Shown: positions 8,261 to 17,434, counted from the stretch's first letter. The stretch: DNA of 64,000 bases from Roseicitreum antarcticum (GCF_014681765.1 NZ_CP061498.1:2121501-2185500); one strand, 5' to 3'. The notes: generated by a model from the letters alone, not told the origin. Program-made: numbers and translations.

Positions 8261-9862
8261 ATGACTAAAGTGAGTATAGCGGCCCTGAGGAGCGGTGGCG
8301 CATCCTTGGCCTTGATCGCGTCAGTGGGCGCGTCTTTCGCCGCAGGCGATCTGATTATCGCGATGCCTGCGAACAACGAGCCTGCATCGTTGGACGGCCA
8401 TATAGACCCGTACCAATCGACGTGGTTGATCAATTCGCTGATCACGGATCCGTTGGTCATCCTGTCGCCGGACGGGACGTACATACCGGGTCTGGCGACG
8501 GAATGGAGCGTCAGCGAAGATGGGACCACATGGTCATTCACCCTGCGCGAAGGCCTGACTTTCCAAGATGGCGAGCCGTTCAATGCCGAAGCGGTCCGGG
8601 TCAACCTTGAGCGCGTTTTGGCACCTGAAACCGCATCGGCGCAGCTTGCCAGCGACATCGGACCGATCGCGTCGATCGAGACGGACGGCGAGACTGGCCT
8701 GACCATCATCTACGACACCCCTTGGGTGACACTTCTGGATGCGCTGCGCCGCGCACCCCTTTGGTCGCCTGCGGCACTCGCCTCGGCAGAGCCGGGCGAT
8801 ATGGCGGCGACCCTTATCGGGACGGGACCGTTCCGGTTCGTCGACTGGGCGCAGAATGACAACATCACCATGGAACGGTGGGACGACTACGCGGGTGTCA
8901 CGGCGATCTCTGACGCGCCGGGGCCCGTGGGGCTCGACTCCGTGACGATCCGTTTCATCGGTGAAAGTGCCGTGATGGGGCAGGTTCTGGCCACCGGCGA
9001 AGTCAACATGGTCTACACGCTGCCACCGTTGTTCTCGGACCAATATGTCGACAACCCTGACTACACGATGCTGAGTCGCGGGCAGGCAGGCACCGGCCTT
9101 CAGATGGTCATGAATACCCGAAACGCACCGCTCAACGACATCCGGGTCCGTCAGGCCTTGCTGCTGGCCAAGGATTCCGCAGCGGCCAATGATATCCTCT
9201 ATGACGGTCTCTATCAGGCGTCGGATGGTCCGCTGAACAACATCCACCCATGTTATTGGGATGGGGCGACGGATATGTACCCCTTCGATCAGGAACGCGC
9301 GGCGGCACTGCTGGATGACGCGGGTTGGATCATGGGCGACGGCGGCATGCGCGTGGCGCAGGGCGTCGAAGGTGTTGCGGACGGCACGCCGCTCGTGATC
9401 CGCTATTCGACCCTGCACCACCAGGAAATCGGCGAGGTGTTTCAGGCCCAGATGCGTCCGGTCGGTATCGACCTGCAGATCGAAGTCGTTCCCGGCCCCG
9501 TGCAACTCGACATGGTGCAGCGTCGCGACTTCGAACTGATGTACGAGCGGCAAAGATCGCCAAGCCCGCTGATCCTCGATCAGGTCTGGAACTCGGCCTA
9601 TGACGAACCAGGTGGCTGGGCATGGACAGGCTACGCGGACGCAGAGCTTGACGGTATCCTCGCACAGCTTCGCGCGGTGTTCGATGACGGGGAACGCTGT
9701 GATCTGGCGCGTGACGCGCAGCAGATCATCATGGAGAATGCGCTGATGCTGCCGACGCTGAGCCAGCCGATCATCGTAGGTCTGGATGCCTCGGTGCAAG
9801 GGTTCCAAATGGGCGCAGAAGGCAATTGGTTCTTCCTGCAAAACACGTCGATCGAAGAGTGA
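8261..9862 (+). CDS. ABC transporter substrate-binding protein, peptide/nickel (SBP_bac_5) family
   Basis: Periplasmic binding protein of 533 residues for an oligopeptide-type importer. It has a signal peptide (MTKVSIAALR to about residue 27, ending SFAAG), then the SBP_bac_5 pattern: EPASLDGHIDPYQ, GLATEWSVSEDGTTW, FTLREGLTFQDGEPF, LIGTGPFRFVDW, and the C-terminal lobe with RYSTLHHQEIGEVFQAQM. The ATG at 8261 follows AGAGAGGA; an upstream in-frame extension lacks a ribosome site and any signal-peptide sense. First gene of an SBP-permease-permease-ATPase-ATPase operon, divergent from hyuAB. The ligand is unknown; the context suggests an amide or peptide-like compound. Confidence 0.93.
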   Translation: MTKVSIAALRSGGASLALIASVGASFAAGDLIIAMPANNEPASLDGHIDPYQSTWLINSLITDPLVILSPDGTYIPGLATEWSVSEDGTTWSFTLREGLTFQDGEPFNAEAVRVNLERVLAPETASAQLASDIGPIASIETDGETGLTIIYDTPWVTLLDALRRAPLWSPAALASAEPGDMAATLIGTGPFRFVDWAQNDNITMERWDDYAGVTAISDAPGPVGLDSVTIRFIGESAVMGQVLATGEVNMVYTLPPLFSDQYVDNPDYTMLSRGQAGTGLQMVMNTRNAPLNDIRVRQALLLAKDSAAANDILYDGLYQASDGPLNNIHPCYWDGATDMYPFDQERAAALLDDAGWIMGDGGMRVAQGVEGVADGTPLVIRYSTLHHQEIGEVFQAQMRPVGIDLQIEVVPGPVQLDMVQRRDFELMYERQRSPSPLILDQVWNSAYDEPGGWAWTGYADAELDGILAQLRAVFDDGERCDLARDAQQIIMENALMLPTLSQPIIVGLDASVQGFQMGAEGNWFFLQNTSIEE

Positions 9863-9868
9863 CTTGTC

Positions 9869-9894
9869 GGCGGCCGTCTGAATGGACGGTCGCC
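9869..9894 (+). terminator. Intergenic hairpin after the solute-binding gene
   Basis: GGCGGCCGTC (9869-9878) and GACGGTCGCC (9885-9894) pair over ten bases with one G-U pair and a six-base loop. No T-run follows. Its place between the binding-protein and permease genes suggests mRNA 3' protection or partial termination, giving more binding protein than permease; this role is inferred from other ABC operons. Confidence 0.5.
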
Positions 9895-9919
9895 GTCCAT
9901 CCTGAAGCAAGGAAACCTG

Positions 9920-10855
9920 ATGGGCCGATACGTGTTGGGTCGCCTGGTGCAATTGGTGCCGGTGTTGATCCTGGTTTCGCTGATCGTTTTTTCGGTCATG
10001 CGTCTGTTGCCGGGCGATCCCGCGCTGCTGATGCTGTCGGGCGCCGAAGGCGGCGCGATCACGCCCGAACGGTTGAACGTATTGCGGGAACAGATGGGGC
10101 TGAATGAACCTCTCACCACACAATATCTGAGCTTTGTTATCGGTGCGGCGCAGGGCGATCTGGGCAACTCGATCCGGTTTCAGGTCCCGGTCATAGACCT
10201 GATCCTCGACCGCTTCGGAAGCACGTTGGAACTGGCCGTGGCGGGCCTGTTCCTCGCCATTGCCATCGGGATGCCACTGGGCATGATCGCCGCCGCGCGT
10301 CAGGGCGGTTGGATTGATACGCTGTGCATGACGATGTCCTACATCGGATCATCAATGCCCGTGTACTGGCTGGGATTGCTGTTGGTTCTGGTCTTCTCGT
10401 TCACGCTGCGGTGGTTGCCGTCGGCTGGCGGCGGCTCCTTCGAAGCACTGATCCTGCCGGCGTTCACTCTTGGTCTGTTGTCGGCCGGGGTGCTGGCGCG
10501 CCTGATCCGGTCTTCGATGATTGAGGTTGGGACAGAAGACTACATGCGCACCGCGCGCGCCAAGGGCCTGTTCCCGCGCCTGATCATCCTGCGCCACGGC
10601 TTGAAGAACGCGATGATCCCGGTGTTGACGATGATGGGCCTGCAATTCGGCGCACTTCTGGCCGGGACAGTCGTGACCGAGACGGTGTTCAGCCGACCGG
10701 GGTTGGGACGGCTGATTGTGGATTCGATCCTGTCGAAGGACTACCCGCTCGTTCAGGGATCCATCCTGTTTCTTGCGGTTGTCTACCTGCTCGTGAACCT
10801 CGCGGTGGATATCGCCTACGCATGGCTTGATCCAAGGATCCGTTATGGCAACTGA
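9920..10855 (+). CDS. ABC transporter permease, DppB/OppB family
   Basis: Inner-membrane permease of 311 residues, the usual DppB length. The N-terminus (MGRYVLGRLVQLVPVLILVS) and RLLPGDPALLML are typical, followed by PLTTQYLSFVIGAAQGDLG in the periplasmic loop, five further hydrophobic segments and the cytoplasmic EAA-type loop EDYMRTARAKGL, then NAMIPVLTMMGLQ and TVVTETVFSRPGLG. It pairs with the DppC-type permease that follows, overlapping it by 11 bases. Start ATG with AAGGAAAC upstream. Confidence 0.95.
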   Translation: MGRYVLGRLVQLVPVLILVSLIVFSVMRLLPGDPALLMLSGAEGGAITPERLNVLREQMGLNEPLTTQYLSFVIGAAQGDLGNSIRFQVPVIDLILDRFGSTLELAVAGLFLAIAIGMPLGMIAAARQGGWIDTLCMTMSYIGSSMPVYWLGLLLVLVFSFTLRWLPSAGGGSFEALILPAFTLGLLSAGVLARLIRSSMIEVGTEDYMRTARAKGLFPRLIILRHGLKNAMIPVLTMMGLQFGALLAGTVVTETVFSRPGLGRLIVDSILSKDYPLVQGSILFLAVVYLLVNLAVDIAYAWLDPRIRYGN

Positions 10856-11717
10856 TACAGGGGACATCGAAACGCCCGTGCACCCCATGCAGTTGGCGAT
10901 GGGCCGATATTTCAAACACCCCGGCGCGGTCATCGGGCTGATTGTGTTGGTATGCTGGATCCTGGTCACGATCTTTGCGCCCGTCCTGGCCCCCTACGAT
11001 CCCGCGGATCTGGTGGGCCGCGCCCGCCAGGCGCCGTCCGCCGCGCATTGGCTTGGCACGGATATGTTGGGCCGCGATGTGTTGAGCCGGGTGATCTATG
11101 GCTCTCGCATCTCGATCTCGATCGGCCTTATCGCCGTCTTGCTGGGTGGTATCCCGGGCGTAATCCTTGGCCTTCTGGCGGGCTACTTCGGGGGCTGGGT
11201 GGATACGGTCATTTCGCGCTTTGTCGATGCGCTGCTGGCGTTTCCGTCGATCCTGTTGGCGCTGGTGGTGATCGCGGCCCTGGGCGCATCTATCCAGAAC
11301 ATGATGATCGCAGTCGGCATCGCGACCCTTCCGGATTATGCCCGCCTCGTGCGCGGCACGGTCCTGTCGATCAAGTCGCAACCCTATGTGGAGGCGGCGC
11401 GGCTGGTCGGCAACAGCCATTTTCGGATCATGGCGCGGCATATCTTGATCAATGCCAATGCGCCGATCGTGGTGCTGGCAACCTTGCAGATCGGCTCGGC
11501 CATTCTCATCGGGGCGGGGCTGTCGTTCCTTGGGCTTGGGGCGCAGCCGCCCACGCCCGAATGGGGTCTGATGTCAGCCGAGGGTCGGCAGATGCTGCAA
11601 CGCGCCTGGTGGATCAGCACATTTCCCGGCATCGCGATCCTCAGCGTCGTGATCGCCTGCAATCTGGTCGGCGACGGTTTGCGCTCTGCCCTCGATCCGA
11701 AGATGCGGATGGGCTGA
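10845..11717 (+). CDS. ABC transporter permease, DppC/OppC family
   Basis: Second inner-membrane permease, 290 residues. Diagnostic DppC features: an N-terminal membrane segment (about 25-45), then APYDPADL and the HWLGTDMLGRDVLSRVIYGSR block, the EAA loop region (YVEAARLVGNSHFRIMARHI) and the ending SFLGLGAQPPTPEWG with NLVGDGLRSALDPKMRMG. The ATG at 10845 lies inside the end of the upstream permease gene and has AAGGA at 10834-10838; an earlier TTG at 10827 is possible but less likely. Its stop overlaps the start of the next ATPase (TGATG). Confidence 0.95.
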   Translation: MATDTGDIETPVHPMQLAMGRYFKHPGAVIGLIVLVCWILVTIFAPVLAPYDPADLVGRARQAPSAAHWLGTDMLGRDVLSRVIYGSRISISIGLIAVLLGGIPGVILGLLAGYFGGWVDTVISRFVDALLAFPSILLALVVIAALGASIQNMMIAVGIATLPDYARLVRGTVLSIKSQPYVEAARLVGNSHFRIMARHILINANAPIVVLATLQIGSAILIGAGLSFLGLGAQPPTPEWGLMSAEGRQMLQRAWWISTFPGIAILSVVIACNLVGDGLRSALDPKMRMG

Positions 11718-12700
11718 TGGCGTTGCTTCAAGTCAAAGATCTGCACGTGGCCTTTTCCACCGACCGGGGGGAGGCGAAAGCGATCAGCGGGATCGACCTG
11801 ACCTTGGACCAGGGTGAGACGCTCGCCGTCGTCGGCGAGAGCGGGTCCGGCAAGTCCGTGACCGCGCTGGCGATCCTCGGGCTGCTTCCGAAACGAACTG
11901 CCAAGGTGCGGGCGGCCGCCCTTGGCTTCGATGGCCGTGACCTTCTGACGTACTCGGAAGAACAGCTTCGCAAAGTGCGTGGAAAAGAGATCGGGATGGT
12001 CTTTCAAGACCCGATGACATCTCTCAACCCTGTTCTGACCGTCGGGCGGCAACTGTCCGAAATCGGAGAGGTTCACCTTGGCATGACCCGCGCAGAGGCA
12101 CAAAAGCATGCGGCCGATCTGCTGGGGCAGGTAGGGATCCCGCAGGCCAAGGCGCGTCTGAGCGATTACCCGCATCAGTTTTCGGGCGGGATGCGCCAAC
12201 GCGTCGGGATCGCCATGGCGATCGCCTGCAAACCAAAACTGCTGATCGCGGATGAGCCGACGACCGCGCTCGATGTGACCGTGCAGGCGCAGATCCTTGA
12301 ATTGCTGGCCGAGATCCAGGCCGAGATGGGTATGGCGATTATGCTGGTGACCCATGATTTGGGCGTGGTGGCCAGGATCGCGGACCGCGTGCAGGTGATG
12401 TACGCGGGCCGGGTTGTCGAAACGGGACCCGCCGATGCCGTCTTTGCGCGCACAGCCATGCCCTATACCCGCGCGCTTTTGCGGTCCGTCCCGCGCCTCG
12501 ATATCGCAGACAAGGGCGAACTGCGCCCGATCAAGGGCAGCCCGCCGGATATCATGCGGCCCGCCAAGGGGTGCAGTTTCGCGCCCCGTTGCGAACTGGT
12601 CCAGGCGCGCTGTCACCTTGGGCAGCCGCCCCTCGCACAATGCGGACCAGACCACCACGCGGCCTGCGTTCTCGTGGAGGAAACAACATGGATTCACTGA
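11717..12700 (+). CDS. ABC transporter ATP-binding protein, DppD/OppD family
   Basis: Cytosolic ATPase of 327 residues that energises the importer. Walker A GESGSGKS at 40-47, signature FSGGMRQRV about 155, Walker B LLIADEP and the switch His in LVTHDLG. The C-terminal oligopeptide-transporter extension is present ([19 protein letters not shown] with four cysteines in total), which in this family can hold an iron-sulfur cluster. The start at 11717 overlaps the permease stop. Its end overlaps the next ATPase by 13 bases. Confidence 0.95.
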   Translation: MALLQVKDLHVAFSTDRGEAKAISGIDLTLDQGETLAVVGESGSGKSVTALAILGLLPKRTAKVRAAALGFDGRDLLTYSEEQLRKVRGKEIGMVFQDPMTSLNPVLTVGRQLSEIGEVHLGMTRAEAQKHAADLLGQVGIPQAKARLSDYPHQFSGGMRQRVGIAMAIACKPKLLIADEPTTALDVTVQAQILELLAEIQAEMGMAIMLVTHDLGVVARIADRVQVMYAGRVVETGPADAVFARTAMPYTRALLRSVPRLDIADKGELRPIKGSPPDIMRPAKGCSFAPRCELVQARCHLGQPPLAQCGPDHHAACVLVEETTWIH

Positions 12701-13683
12701 TCCAACTCCAGGATCTTGAGGTGCATTTCCCCGTCACGACGGGCTTCCTGTCGGGCGCGCGCGGCGTCATCAAGGCAGTGGACGGGGTGACGCTGGATAT
12801 ACCCCGCGGTGAGACCCTGGGGATGGTCGGCGAAAGCGGCTGTGGCAAGTCCACTCTCGGGCGCGCCCTGGTCGGTCTGACCCGACCCACCGGCGGCAAG
12901 ATCCTGATCGACGGGAAACCCCTGACACGCGATCGGCGCGTGCAGATGATCTTTCAGGATCCGTCGGCCAGCTTGAACCCCCGAATGACCATCGGGGCCA
13001 CGATTGCCGAGCCGGTGCGCCTGAACGGGCTGCGAAAGGGGCGTGTGGCGATCACGCAGCGTATGCTGGAACTGCTCGATCTGGTCGGGTTGCCCCGAAC
13101 GGCAGCATATCGCTATCCACAGGAATTTTCCGGCGGGCAGCGTCAGCGCGTCGGGATCGCGCGTGCACTGGCCTGCGAGCCGGATATCATCGTCTGCGAC
13201 GAAGCGGTGTCGGCCCTCGACGTGTCCATTCAAGCGCAGATCGTGGCGTTGCTGGAAGAATTGCAAACCCGCCTCGGGCTGACATACCTGTTCATCGCGC
13301 ATGATCTGGGCGCCTTGAAGCATATCTCGCACCGGGTGGCGGTGATGTATCTGGGCCGGGTCGTGGAAGTCGCGCCAAAAGCAGCGCTATTCGCCAATCC
13401 GCGCCATGCCTATACGCGCGCTCTGCTCAGCGCGATCCCGGTGCCTGATCCCGCCATCGAGCGGCAGCGGCGGCGGATCATTCTGAAGGACGACATACCA
13501 AGCCCGGCCAATCCGCCAAGCGGATGCCGCTTCCATACCCGCTGCCCCGTGGCGGTGGATCGCTGCCGCGTGCAAGAACCTGCGTGGCAAGAGGTGTCTA
13601 CCGGCCATTCCACGGCCTGCTGGCGGGCGGACGAGCTGCCAGAACTGATGCCCGATCCCGTGACATCCTCCGTCAACACCTGA
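12688..13683 (+). CDS. ABC transporter ATP-binding protein, DppF/OppF family
   Basis: Second ATPase of the importer, 331 residues. Walker A GESGCGKS at 48-55, signature [10 protein letters not shown] near 148, Walker [13 protein letters not shown] and FIAHDLG. The C-terminal oligopeptide extension carries [17 protein letters not shown] with the expected cysteines. The ATG at 12688 has GGAGG at 12676-12680 and lies within the end of the preceding ATPase gene; a longer upstream frame has no family similarity. Last gene of the operon, followed by a strong hairpin. Confidence 0.95.
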   Translation: MDSLIQLQDLEVHFPVTTGFLSGARGVIKAVDGVTLDIPRGETLGMVGESGCGKSTLGRALVGLTRPTGGKILIDGKPLTRDRRVQMIFQDPSASLNPRMTIGATIAEPVRLNGLRKGRVAITQRMLELLDLVGLPRTAAYRYPQEFSGGQRQRVGIARALACEPDIIVCDEAVSALDVSIQAQIVALLEELQTRLGLTYLFIAHDLGALKHISHRVAVMYLGRVVEVAPKAALFANPRHAYTRALLSAIPVPDPAIERQRRRIILKDDIPSPANPPSGCRFHTRCPVAVDRCRVQEPAWQEVSTGHSTACWRADELPELMPDPVTSSVNT

Positions 13684-13692
13684 TCTTGGATA

Positions 13693-13729
13693 TCGCGCGC
13701 GCATCTTGATCGTCAGGATGCGCGCGCGA
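13693..13729. terminator. Perfect 13-bp hairpin between convergent genes
   Basis: TCGCGCGCGCATC (13693-13705) and GATGCGCGCGCGA (13717-13729) are exact reverse complements with an 11-base loop. It sits between the end of the ABC operon and the converging M24 gene and can serve both strands. No T-run follows on either side. Confidence 0.65.
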
Positions 13730-13737
13730 CGCAAAAG

Positions 13738-14862
13738 CTATCCGACCACATGCCACCTGTGGCGAAACCGGCCCAGAGGCACGCCACCGTCAGGCGTGAC
13801 AATGTAATTGCTGGTGGCCGAAATCCCGAGACCATCGGCGGTCAGAAGACCCGGATGGATGTTGATCATGGTGTTCTCATGGATCGGATCGGTGGCGCCG
13901 GGCAGGCCGAACGGGCGCAGCAAGGAATGCATCCCCTGTCCGTGAAAATCCCAAAGCCTGCGCCCGACGATGTCCACCCCGGCAGCCTCGTAAGTGCGCC
14001 GGATCGCCTGCACAACGTCGTCTGCCACCCGTCCCGGTCGCGTCGCCGCCATCGCATTTTCGATCGCGCAGCCCACCAGATCGAACTTCTTCGCCCAGCG
14101 CGCCTCGGGCGGCCGGAATGAGAAGCAGCCCCCCAGTTCAATCAGATATCCTTCAGGCGTCAGGAATTCCATGAACATCTTGACGATATCATCCCGCCCG
14201 AACACGCGGTCGGTGGCCGGACGCGTGCCGCTTCCCAGATCGTTGTTCAGGTGAATCACACCTTCCAGACACCCTTGCCGGACCGCAACCTGAACCGCGT
14301 CAGCGACGACGGCCCGTTCGCTGCGCTGCGGCCTGATGGCATCGCGAAACGCATCGAACACCTTCGCAACTCGGTTATGGGCAACCTCCACATCCACAAG
14401 GTCGGTGGGGGAAAGGATGCCCCAGACCCCTTCCACCATGTCGGTGGCATCCTTGACGACCGAAGGAAGCAGCCCATCAATCAGGCGCACCGCCTCACCA
14501 TGCGGGAGGATCGTGTTGAGGCCGACAACCCCGATGCGGTCGCCAGGTGATGTTCGGGCCTCGATGGCGTCGATCACCGCTGCCGTCTTGTCCAAGACCG
14601 CCCGCGTGTCGGGAATGGCGCTGAGTTCCTTTGCCCATTCAGCCTGTGCGCCCAGTCCCAGAAAAAGGATCGGATCCTCCGCCGGGAAGACAACCATATG
14701 CGCCGCCCCGCCATAAAGCCGCCAGTCAGCGTAGTATCGGATGTACCCTTTTTGCTGAAATTCGGCGTTTCCAGTTATCACCACAGCGGCAAAGTTGTTC
14801 TGATGCATCAGGGCACGCAAACAGGCCAGCCGTCGCGTCACTTCACCCTTTCGATCCATCAT
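13738..14862 (-). CDS. M24 (creatinase/aminopeptidase P superfamily) protein lacking canonical metal ligands
   Basis: A 374-residue 'pita-bread' fold protein with the two-domain layout of creatinase and prolidase (N-terminal domain to about 150, M24 domain after). Active metallopeptidases of this fold use Asp, Asp, His, Glu, Glu. Here the stretch equivalent to the two Asp reads LIELGGCFSF and ARWAKKFDLVG; the Glu before Pro-Gly is His (NIHPGLL); and the last Glu is replaced in GISATSNYIV. A His remains in DFHGQGMHSLL. The ligand set is therefore broken, as in creatinase, which needs no metal. It lies convergent to the peptide-type ABC operon and in the same island as hyuAB. An amidinohydrolase or amidohydrolase role is inferred; prolidase activity is unlikely. 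The start is one of two adjacent ATGs (14857-14862). Confidence 0.8.
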   Translation of the reverse strand: MMDRKGEVTRRLACLRALMHQNNFAAVVITGNAEFQQKGYIRYYADWRLYGGAAHMVVFPAEDPILFLGLGAQAEWAKELSAIPDTRAVLDKTAAVIDAIEARTSPGDRIGVVGLNTILPHGEAVRLIDGLLPSVVKDATDMVEGVWGILSPTDLVDVEVAHNRVAKVFDAFRDAIRPQRSERAVVADAVQVAVRQGCLEGVIHLNNDLGSGTRPATDRVFGRDDIVKMFMEFLTPEGYLIELGGCFSFRPPEARWAKKFDLVGCAIENAMAATRPGRVADDVVQAIRRTYEAAGVDIVGRRLWDFHGQGMHSLLRPFGLPGATDPIHENTMINIHPGLLTADGLGISATSNYIVTPDGGVPLGRFRHRWHVVG

Positions 14863-15164
14863 GACCTCTCGATATCGGAAATACCCAAGGGCCCCGATCT
14901 TCGCGCATGTGCGAAAAAGGTCCCTATCTGACGTCTTCGATGCTAAGAGTGTTTCGCATTTTGTCCATCGCCAACTTTAGCGTCGAGCCAACGCGGTTCT
15001 TTGCGACACCCAACCTGACAGGCGGTGACAAGAATGCAGTCCCGTCCAAGGCCCTTATTTCAACCGAAAATCACGCCAAAGCACAAAATCCCTGACGCAA
15101 AACGACACAAACGTGACCCCAGGGCCCAAAAGCGCTGACGCACCACACATAAATTGGAAAAAAG
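14863..15164. other. Intergenic region without a recognised gene
   Basis: About 300 bases between the M24 gene and tRNA-Lys, visibly more AT-rich than the flanking genes. Its left end must hold the promoter of the M24 gene (minus strand) but I see no strong hexamers. The right end holds the T-run that ends the tRNA-Lys transcript (minus strand, 15158-15163). Short open frames here have no recognisable content. Confidence 0.5.
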
Positions 15165-15240
15165 TGGTGAGCCGTGCAGGATTCGAACCTGCGACCCGCT
15201 GATTAAAAGTCAGCTGCTCTACCAACTGAGCTAACGGCCC
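15165..15240 (-). tRNA. tRNA-Lys (anticodon TTT), CCA encoded
   Basis: Read on the minus strand, the 76-base gene begins GGGCCGTTAGCTCAGTTGG, has anticodon arm CTGACTTTTAATCAG (anticodon TTT) and the T arm GTTCGAATC, and ends ACGGCTC-A-CCA. The acceptor stem GGGCCGT/ACGGCTC pairs fully with one G-U. TTTTTT follows directly (15158-15163). The promoter is visible upstream: TTGACC (15274-15279 on minus) and TAAAGC (15251-15256) with a 17-base spacer. Confidence 0.98.
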
Positions 15241-15250
15241 CACGTCCTGC

Positions 15251-15279
15251 GCTTTAGAAAGATCGCGCCTTGGGGTCAA
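15251..15279 (-). promoter_or_regulatory. Promoter of tRNA-Lys
   Basis: On the minus strand TTGACC (15279 to 15274), a 17-base spacer and TAAAGC (15256 to 15251) sit ten bases before the mature 5' end of tRNA-Lys. Good housekeeping-sigma -35 with a weaker -10. Confidence 0.55.
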
Positions 15280-15335
15280 GAGGCAAATGCCGAAAACCTG
15301 CTTCGCATCTGGCGAATCCACCACGGCGGGTCTAT

Positions 15336-16184
15336 ATGGCCGCAATGATACATGACACGCCCTTCCCCGCCCTGCAGTTTGCCAAGATGCACGGCCTTGG
15401 CAATGACTTCGTGGTGATCGACCTGCGCGCCGGGGCCCTTCGGCCCTCGGCCCGGCTGATTGCGGCCTTGGGCGACCGCCACACCGGCGTGGGCTTCGAC
15501 CAGCTCGCGCTGATCGAGACCGGCCGCGACACCGATCTGGGGCTGACCTTCTACAATGCCGATGGCTCACTTTCCGCCGCCTGCGGCAATGCCACGCGCT
15601 GCATCGCCGCGACCGAGATGGCCGCCACCGGGCGCGACACGCTGACCCTGCGCACCGAACGCGGCATCTTGCACGCGCAGGACGCGGGCGGCGGGCTGAC
15701 GCGGGTAAACATGGGCGCGCCGCTGCTGGACTGGGCCGATGTGCCGCTGGCCCGCGCGATGGACACGGCTCAACTGCCCATCGACGGCGCGCCCACGGCC
15801 ACCGGCATGGGCAACCCGCATTGCACCTTCTTCGTGCCCGATGCGGAAGCTGTCGCGCTGGAAACCTTCGGCCCCGCGCATGAACACCACCCCCTGTTTC
15901 CGCAGCGCACAAATGTTGAGGTCGTGCAGGTCATCGACCGCACGAACATCCGCCTGCGCATCTGGGAACGCGGTACGGGGATCACGCTGGCCTCGGGCTC
16001 GTGCGCGTGCGCGGCGGCGGTGGCTGCGGCAAGGCGCGGGCTGACCGACCGCGCAGTGACGGTGCATGTCGATGGCGGCACGCTGCATATCGACTGGCGC
16101 GACGATGGCGTGTGGATGACCGGCCCCACCGCGCATGTGTTTGACGCCCAGCTTTCCCCCGCCTGGCTGGCAGAACACGCATGA
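15336..16184 (+). CDS. dapF: Diaminopimelate epimerase
   Basis: Converts LL- to meso-diaminopimelate for lysine and peptidoglycan synthesis, in the cytosol. 282 residues, the normal length. FAKMHGLGNDFVVID at the N-terminus and the two catalytic cysteines are present: C83 in SAACGNATRC and C223 in ASGSCACAAA. The start is ATG at 15336 (MAAM); a second ATG at 15345 would also fit, and neither has a strong ribosome site. The stop overlaps the mtaB start (ATGA), so the two are coupled. The gene lies between tRNA-Lys and mtaB. Confidence 0.97.
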   Translation: MAAMIHDTPFPALQFAKMHGLGNDFVVIDLRAGALRPSARLIAALGDRHTGVGFDQLALIETGRDTDLGLTFYNADGSLSAACGNATRCIAATEMAATGRDTLTLRTERGILHAQDAGGGLTRVNMGAPLLDWADVPLARAMDTAQLPIDGAPTATGMGNPHCTFFVPDAEAVALETFGPAHEHHPLFPQRTNVEVVQVIDRTNIRLRIWERGTGITLASGSCACAAAVAAARRGLTDRAVTVHVDGGTLHIDWRDDGVWMTGPTAHVFDAQLSPAWLAEHA

Positions 16185-17434
16185 CCGCGCCCGTTTTCAC
16201 CACACTCGGCTGCCGCCTGAACGCCTATGAGACCGAGGCGATGAAAGACCTCTGCGCGCAGGCGGGCGTGGAAAATGCCGTGGTGGTCAACACCTGCGCC
16301 GTCACCGCCGAAGCGGTGCGCAAGGCCCGCCAAGAGATCCGCCGCCTGCGTCGCGCCCATCCCGATGCCGCGATCATCGTCACCGGCTGCGCCGCGCAGA
16401 CCGAACCCGAAACCTTCGCCCAAATGCCCGAGGTGACGCGCGTCATCGGCAATACCGAGAAGATGCAGCCCGCCACCTGGGCCGCCATGGCCCCCGACCT
16501 GATCGGCCAGACCGAGCGTGTGCAGGTCGATGACATCATGTCGGTGACCGAAACCGCGGGCCACCTGATCGACGGTTTCGGCACCCGCTCGCGCGCTTAT
16601 GTCCAGGTGCAAAACGGCTGCGACCATCGCTGCACCTTCTGCATCATCCCCTTCGGGCGCGGCAATTCCCGCTCGGTCCCCGCCGGTGTCGTTGTGGACC
16701 AGATCAAGCGGCTGGTGGATCGCGGCTATAATGAGGTGGTGCTGACAGGCGTCGACCTGACCAGTTGGGGCGCCGACCTGCCCGCCACGCCCCGTCTGGG
16801 CGATCTGGTGCGGCGCATCTTGCGGCTGGTGCCCGACCTGCCCCGCCTGCGGATCAGCTCCATCGACAGTATCGAGGCAGACCCCGCCCTGATGGAAGCC
16901 ATCGCGACCGAGCCCCGGCTGATGCCGCATCTGCACCTGTCGCTGCAGGCGGGCGATGACATGATCCTCAAACGCATGAAACGCCGCCACCTGCGCGACG
17001 ACGCTATCGCATTCTGTGAAGAGGCCCGCCGCCTGCGGCCCGACATGGTTTTCGGTGCCGACATCATCGCGGGCTTTCCCACGGAAACGGATGCGATGTT
17101 CGAAAACTCTGCCCGGCTGGTGGCGGAATGCGGGCTGACATGGCTGCATGTTTTCCCCTATTCGGCCCGTCAGGGCACCCCCGCCGCGCGCATGCCCGCT
17201 GTGGACGGGGGGACAATCCGCGACCGCGCCGCACGCCTGCGCGCGCTTGGTGCGGCGCAGGTTGCGCAGCATCTCACGGCGCAGCAGGGCCAGACGCACC
17301 GCATCTTGCTGGAAAACCCCCGCATGGGGCGGACGGAACAATTCACCGAAGTGGCGTTTGGCACCGATCAGCATGAGGGGCAGATCGTCACCGCCACGAT
17401 CACGGGTCAGACCGAAACGCAGCTTTGCGCCTGA
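16181..17434 (+). CDS. mtaB: tRNA (N6-threonylcarbamoyladenosine(37)-C2)-methylthiotransferase
   Basis: Radical-SAM methylthiotransferase of 417 residues that converts t6A37 to ms2t6A in tRNAs reading ANN codons. The N-terminal UPF0004 domain carries cysteines C11 (TTLGCRLNAYE), C39 (VVNTCAVT) and C70 (VTGCAAQ) for one cluster. The radical-SAM motif is C147-D-H-R-C151-T-F-C154 followed by IIPFGRGNSRS. 'TTLGCRLNAYE' and the short C-terminus separate MtaB from MiaB and RimO. Coupled to dapF by ATGA. One target, tRNA-Lys(TTT), is encoded close by, which may be chance. Confidence 0.95.
   Translation: MTAPVFTTLGCRLNAYETEAMKDLCAQAGVENAVVVNTCAVTAEAVRKARQEIRRLRRAHPDAAIIVTGCAAQTEPETFAQMPEVTRVIGNTEKMQPATWAAMAPDLIGQTERVQVDDIMSVTETAGHLIDGFGTRSRAYVQVQNGCDHRCTFCIIPFGRGNSRSVPAGVVVDQIKRLVDRGYNEVVLTGVDLTSWGADLPATPRLGDLVRRILRLVPDLPRLRISSIDSIEADPALMEAIATEPRLMPHLHLSLQAGDDMILKRMKRRHLRDDAIAFCEEARRLRPDMVFGADIIAGFPTETDAMFENSARLVAECGLTWLHVFPYSARQGTPAARMPAVDGGTIRDRAARLRALGAAQVAQHLTAQQGQTHRILLENPRMGRTEQFTEVAFGTDQHEGQIVTATITGQTETQLCA

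Noticed and set aside
8534-10123. 529-codon minus-strand frame opposite the solute-binding gene
   Set aside because: Antisense shadow, rich in His, Arg and Gln, overlapping a well supported gene.
14907-15095. 62-codon plus-strand frame between the M24 gene and tRNA-Lys
   Set aside because: No ribosome site, no homology recognised; probably part of a non-coding spacer.
15055-15912. Minus-strand open frame with PLAQLVEQLTFNQRVAGSNP
   Set aside because: This stretch is a translation of the tRNA-Lys gene, and the rest is antisense to dapF. Such tRNA-derived reading frames are common annotation artefacts.
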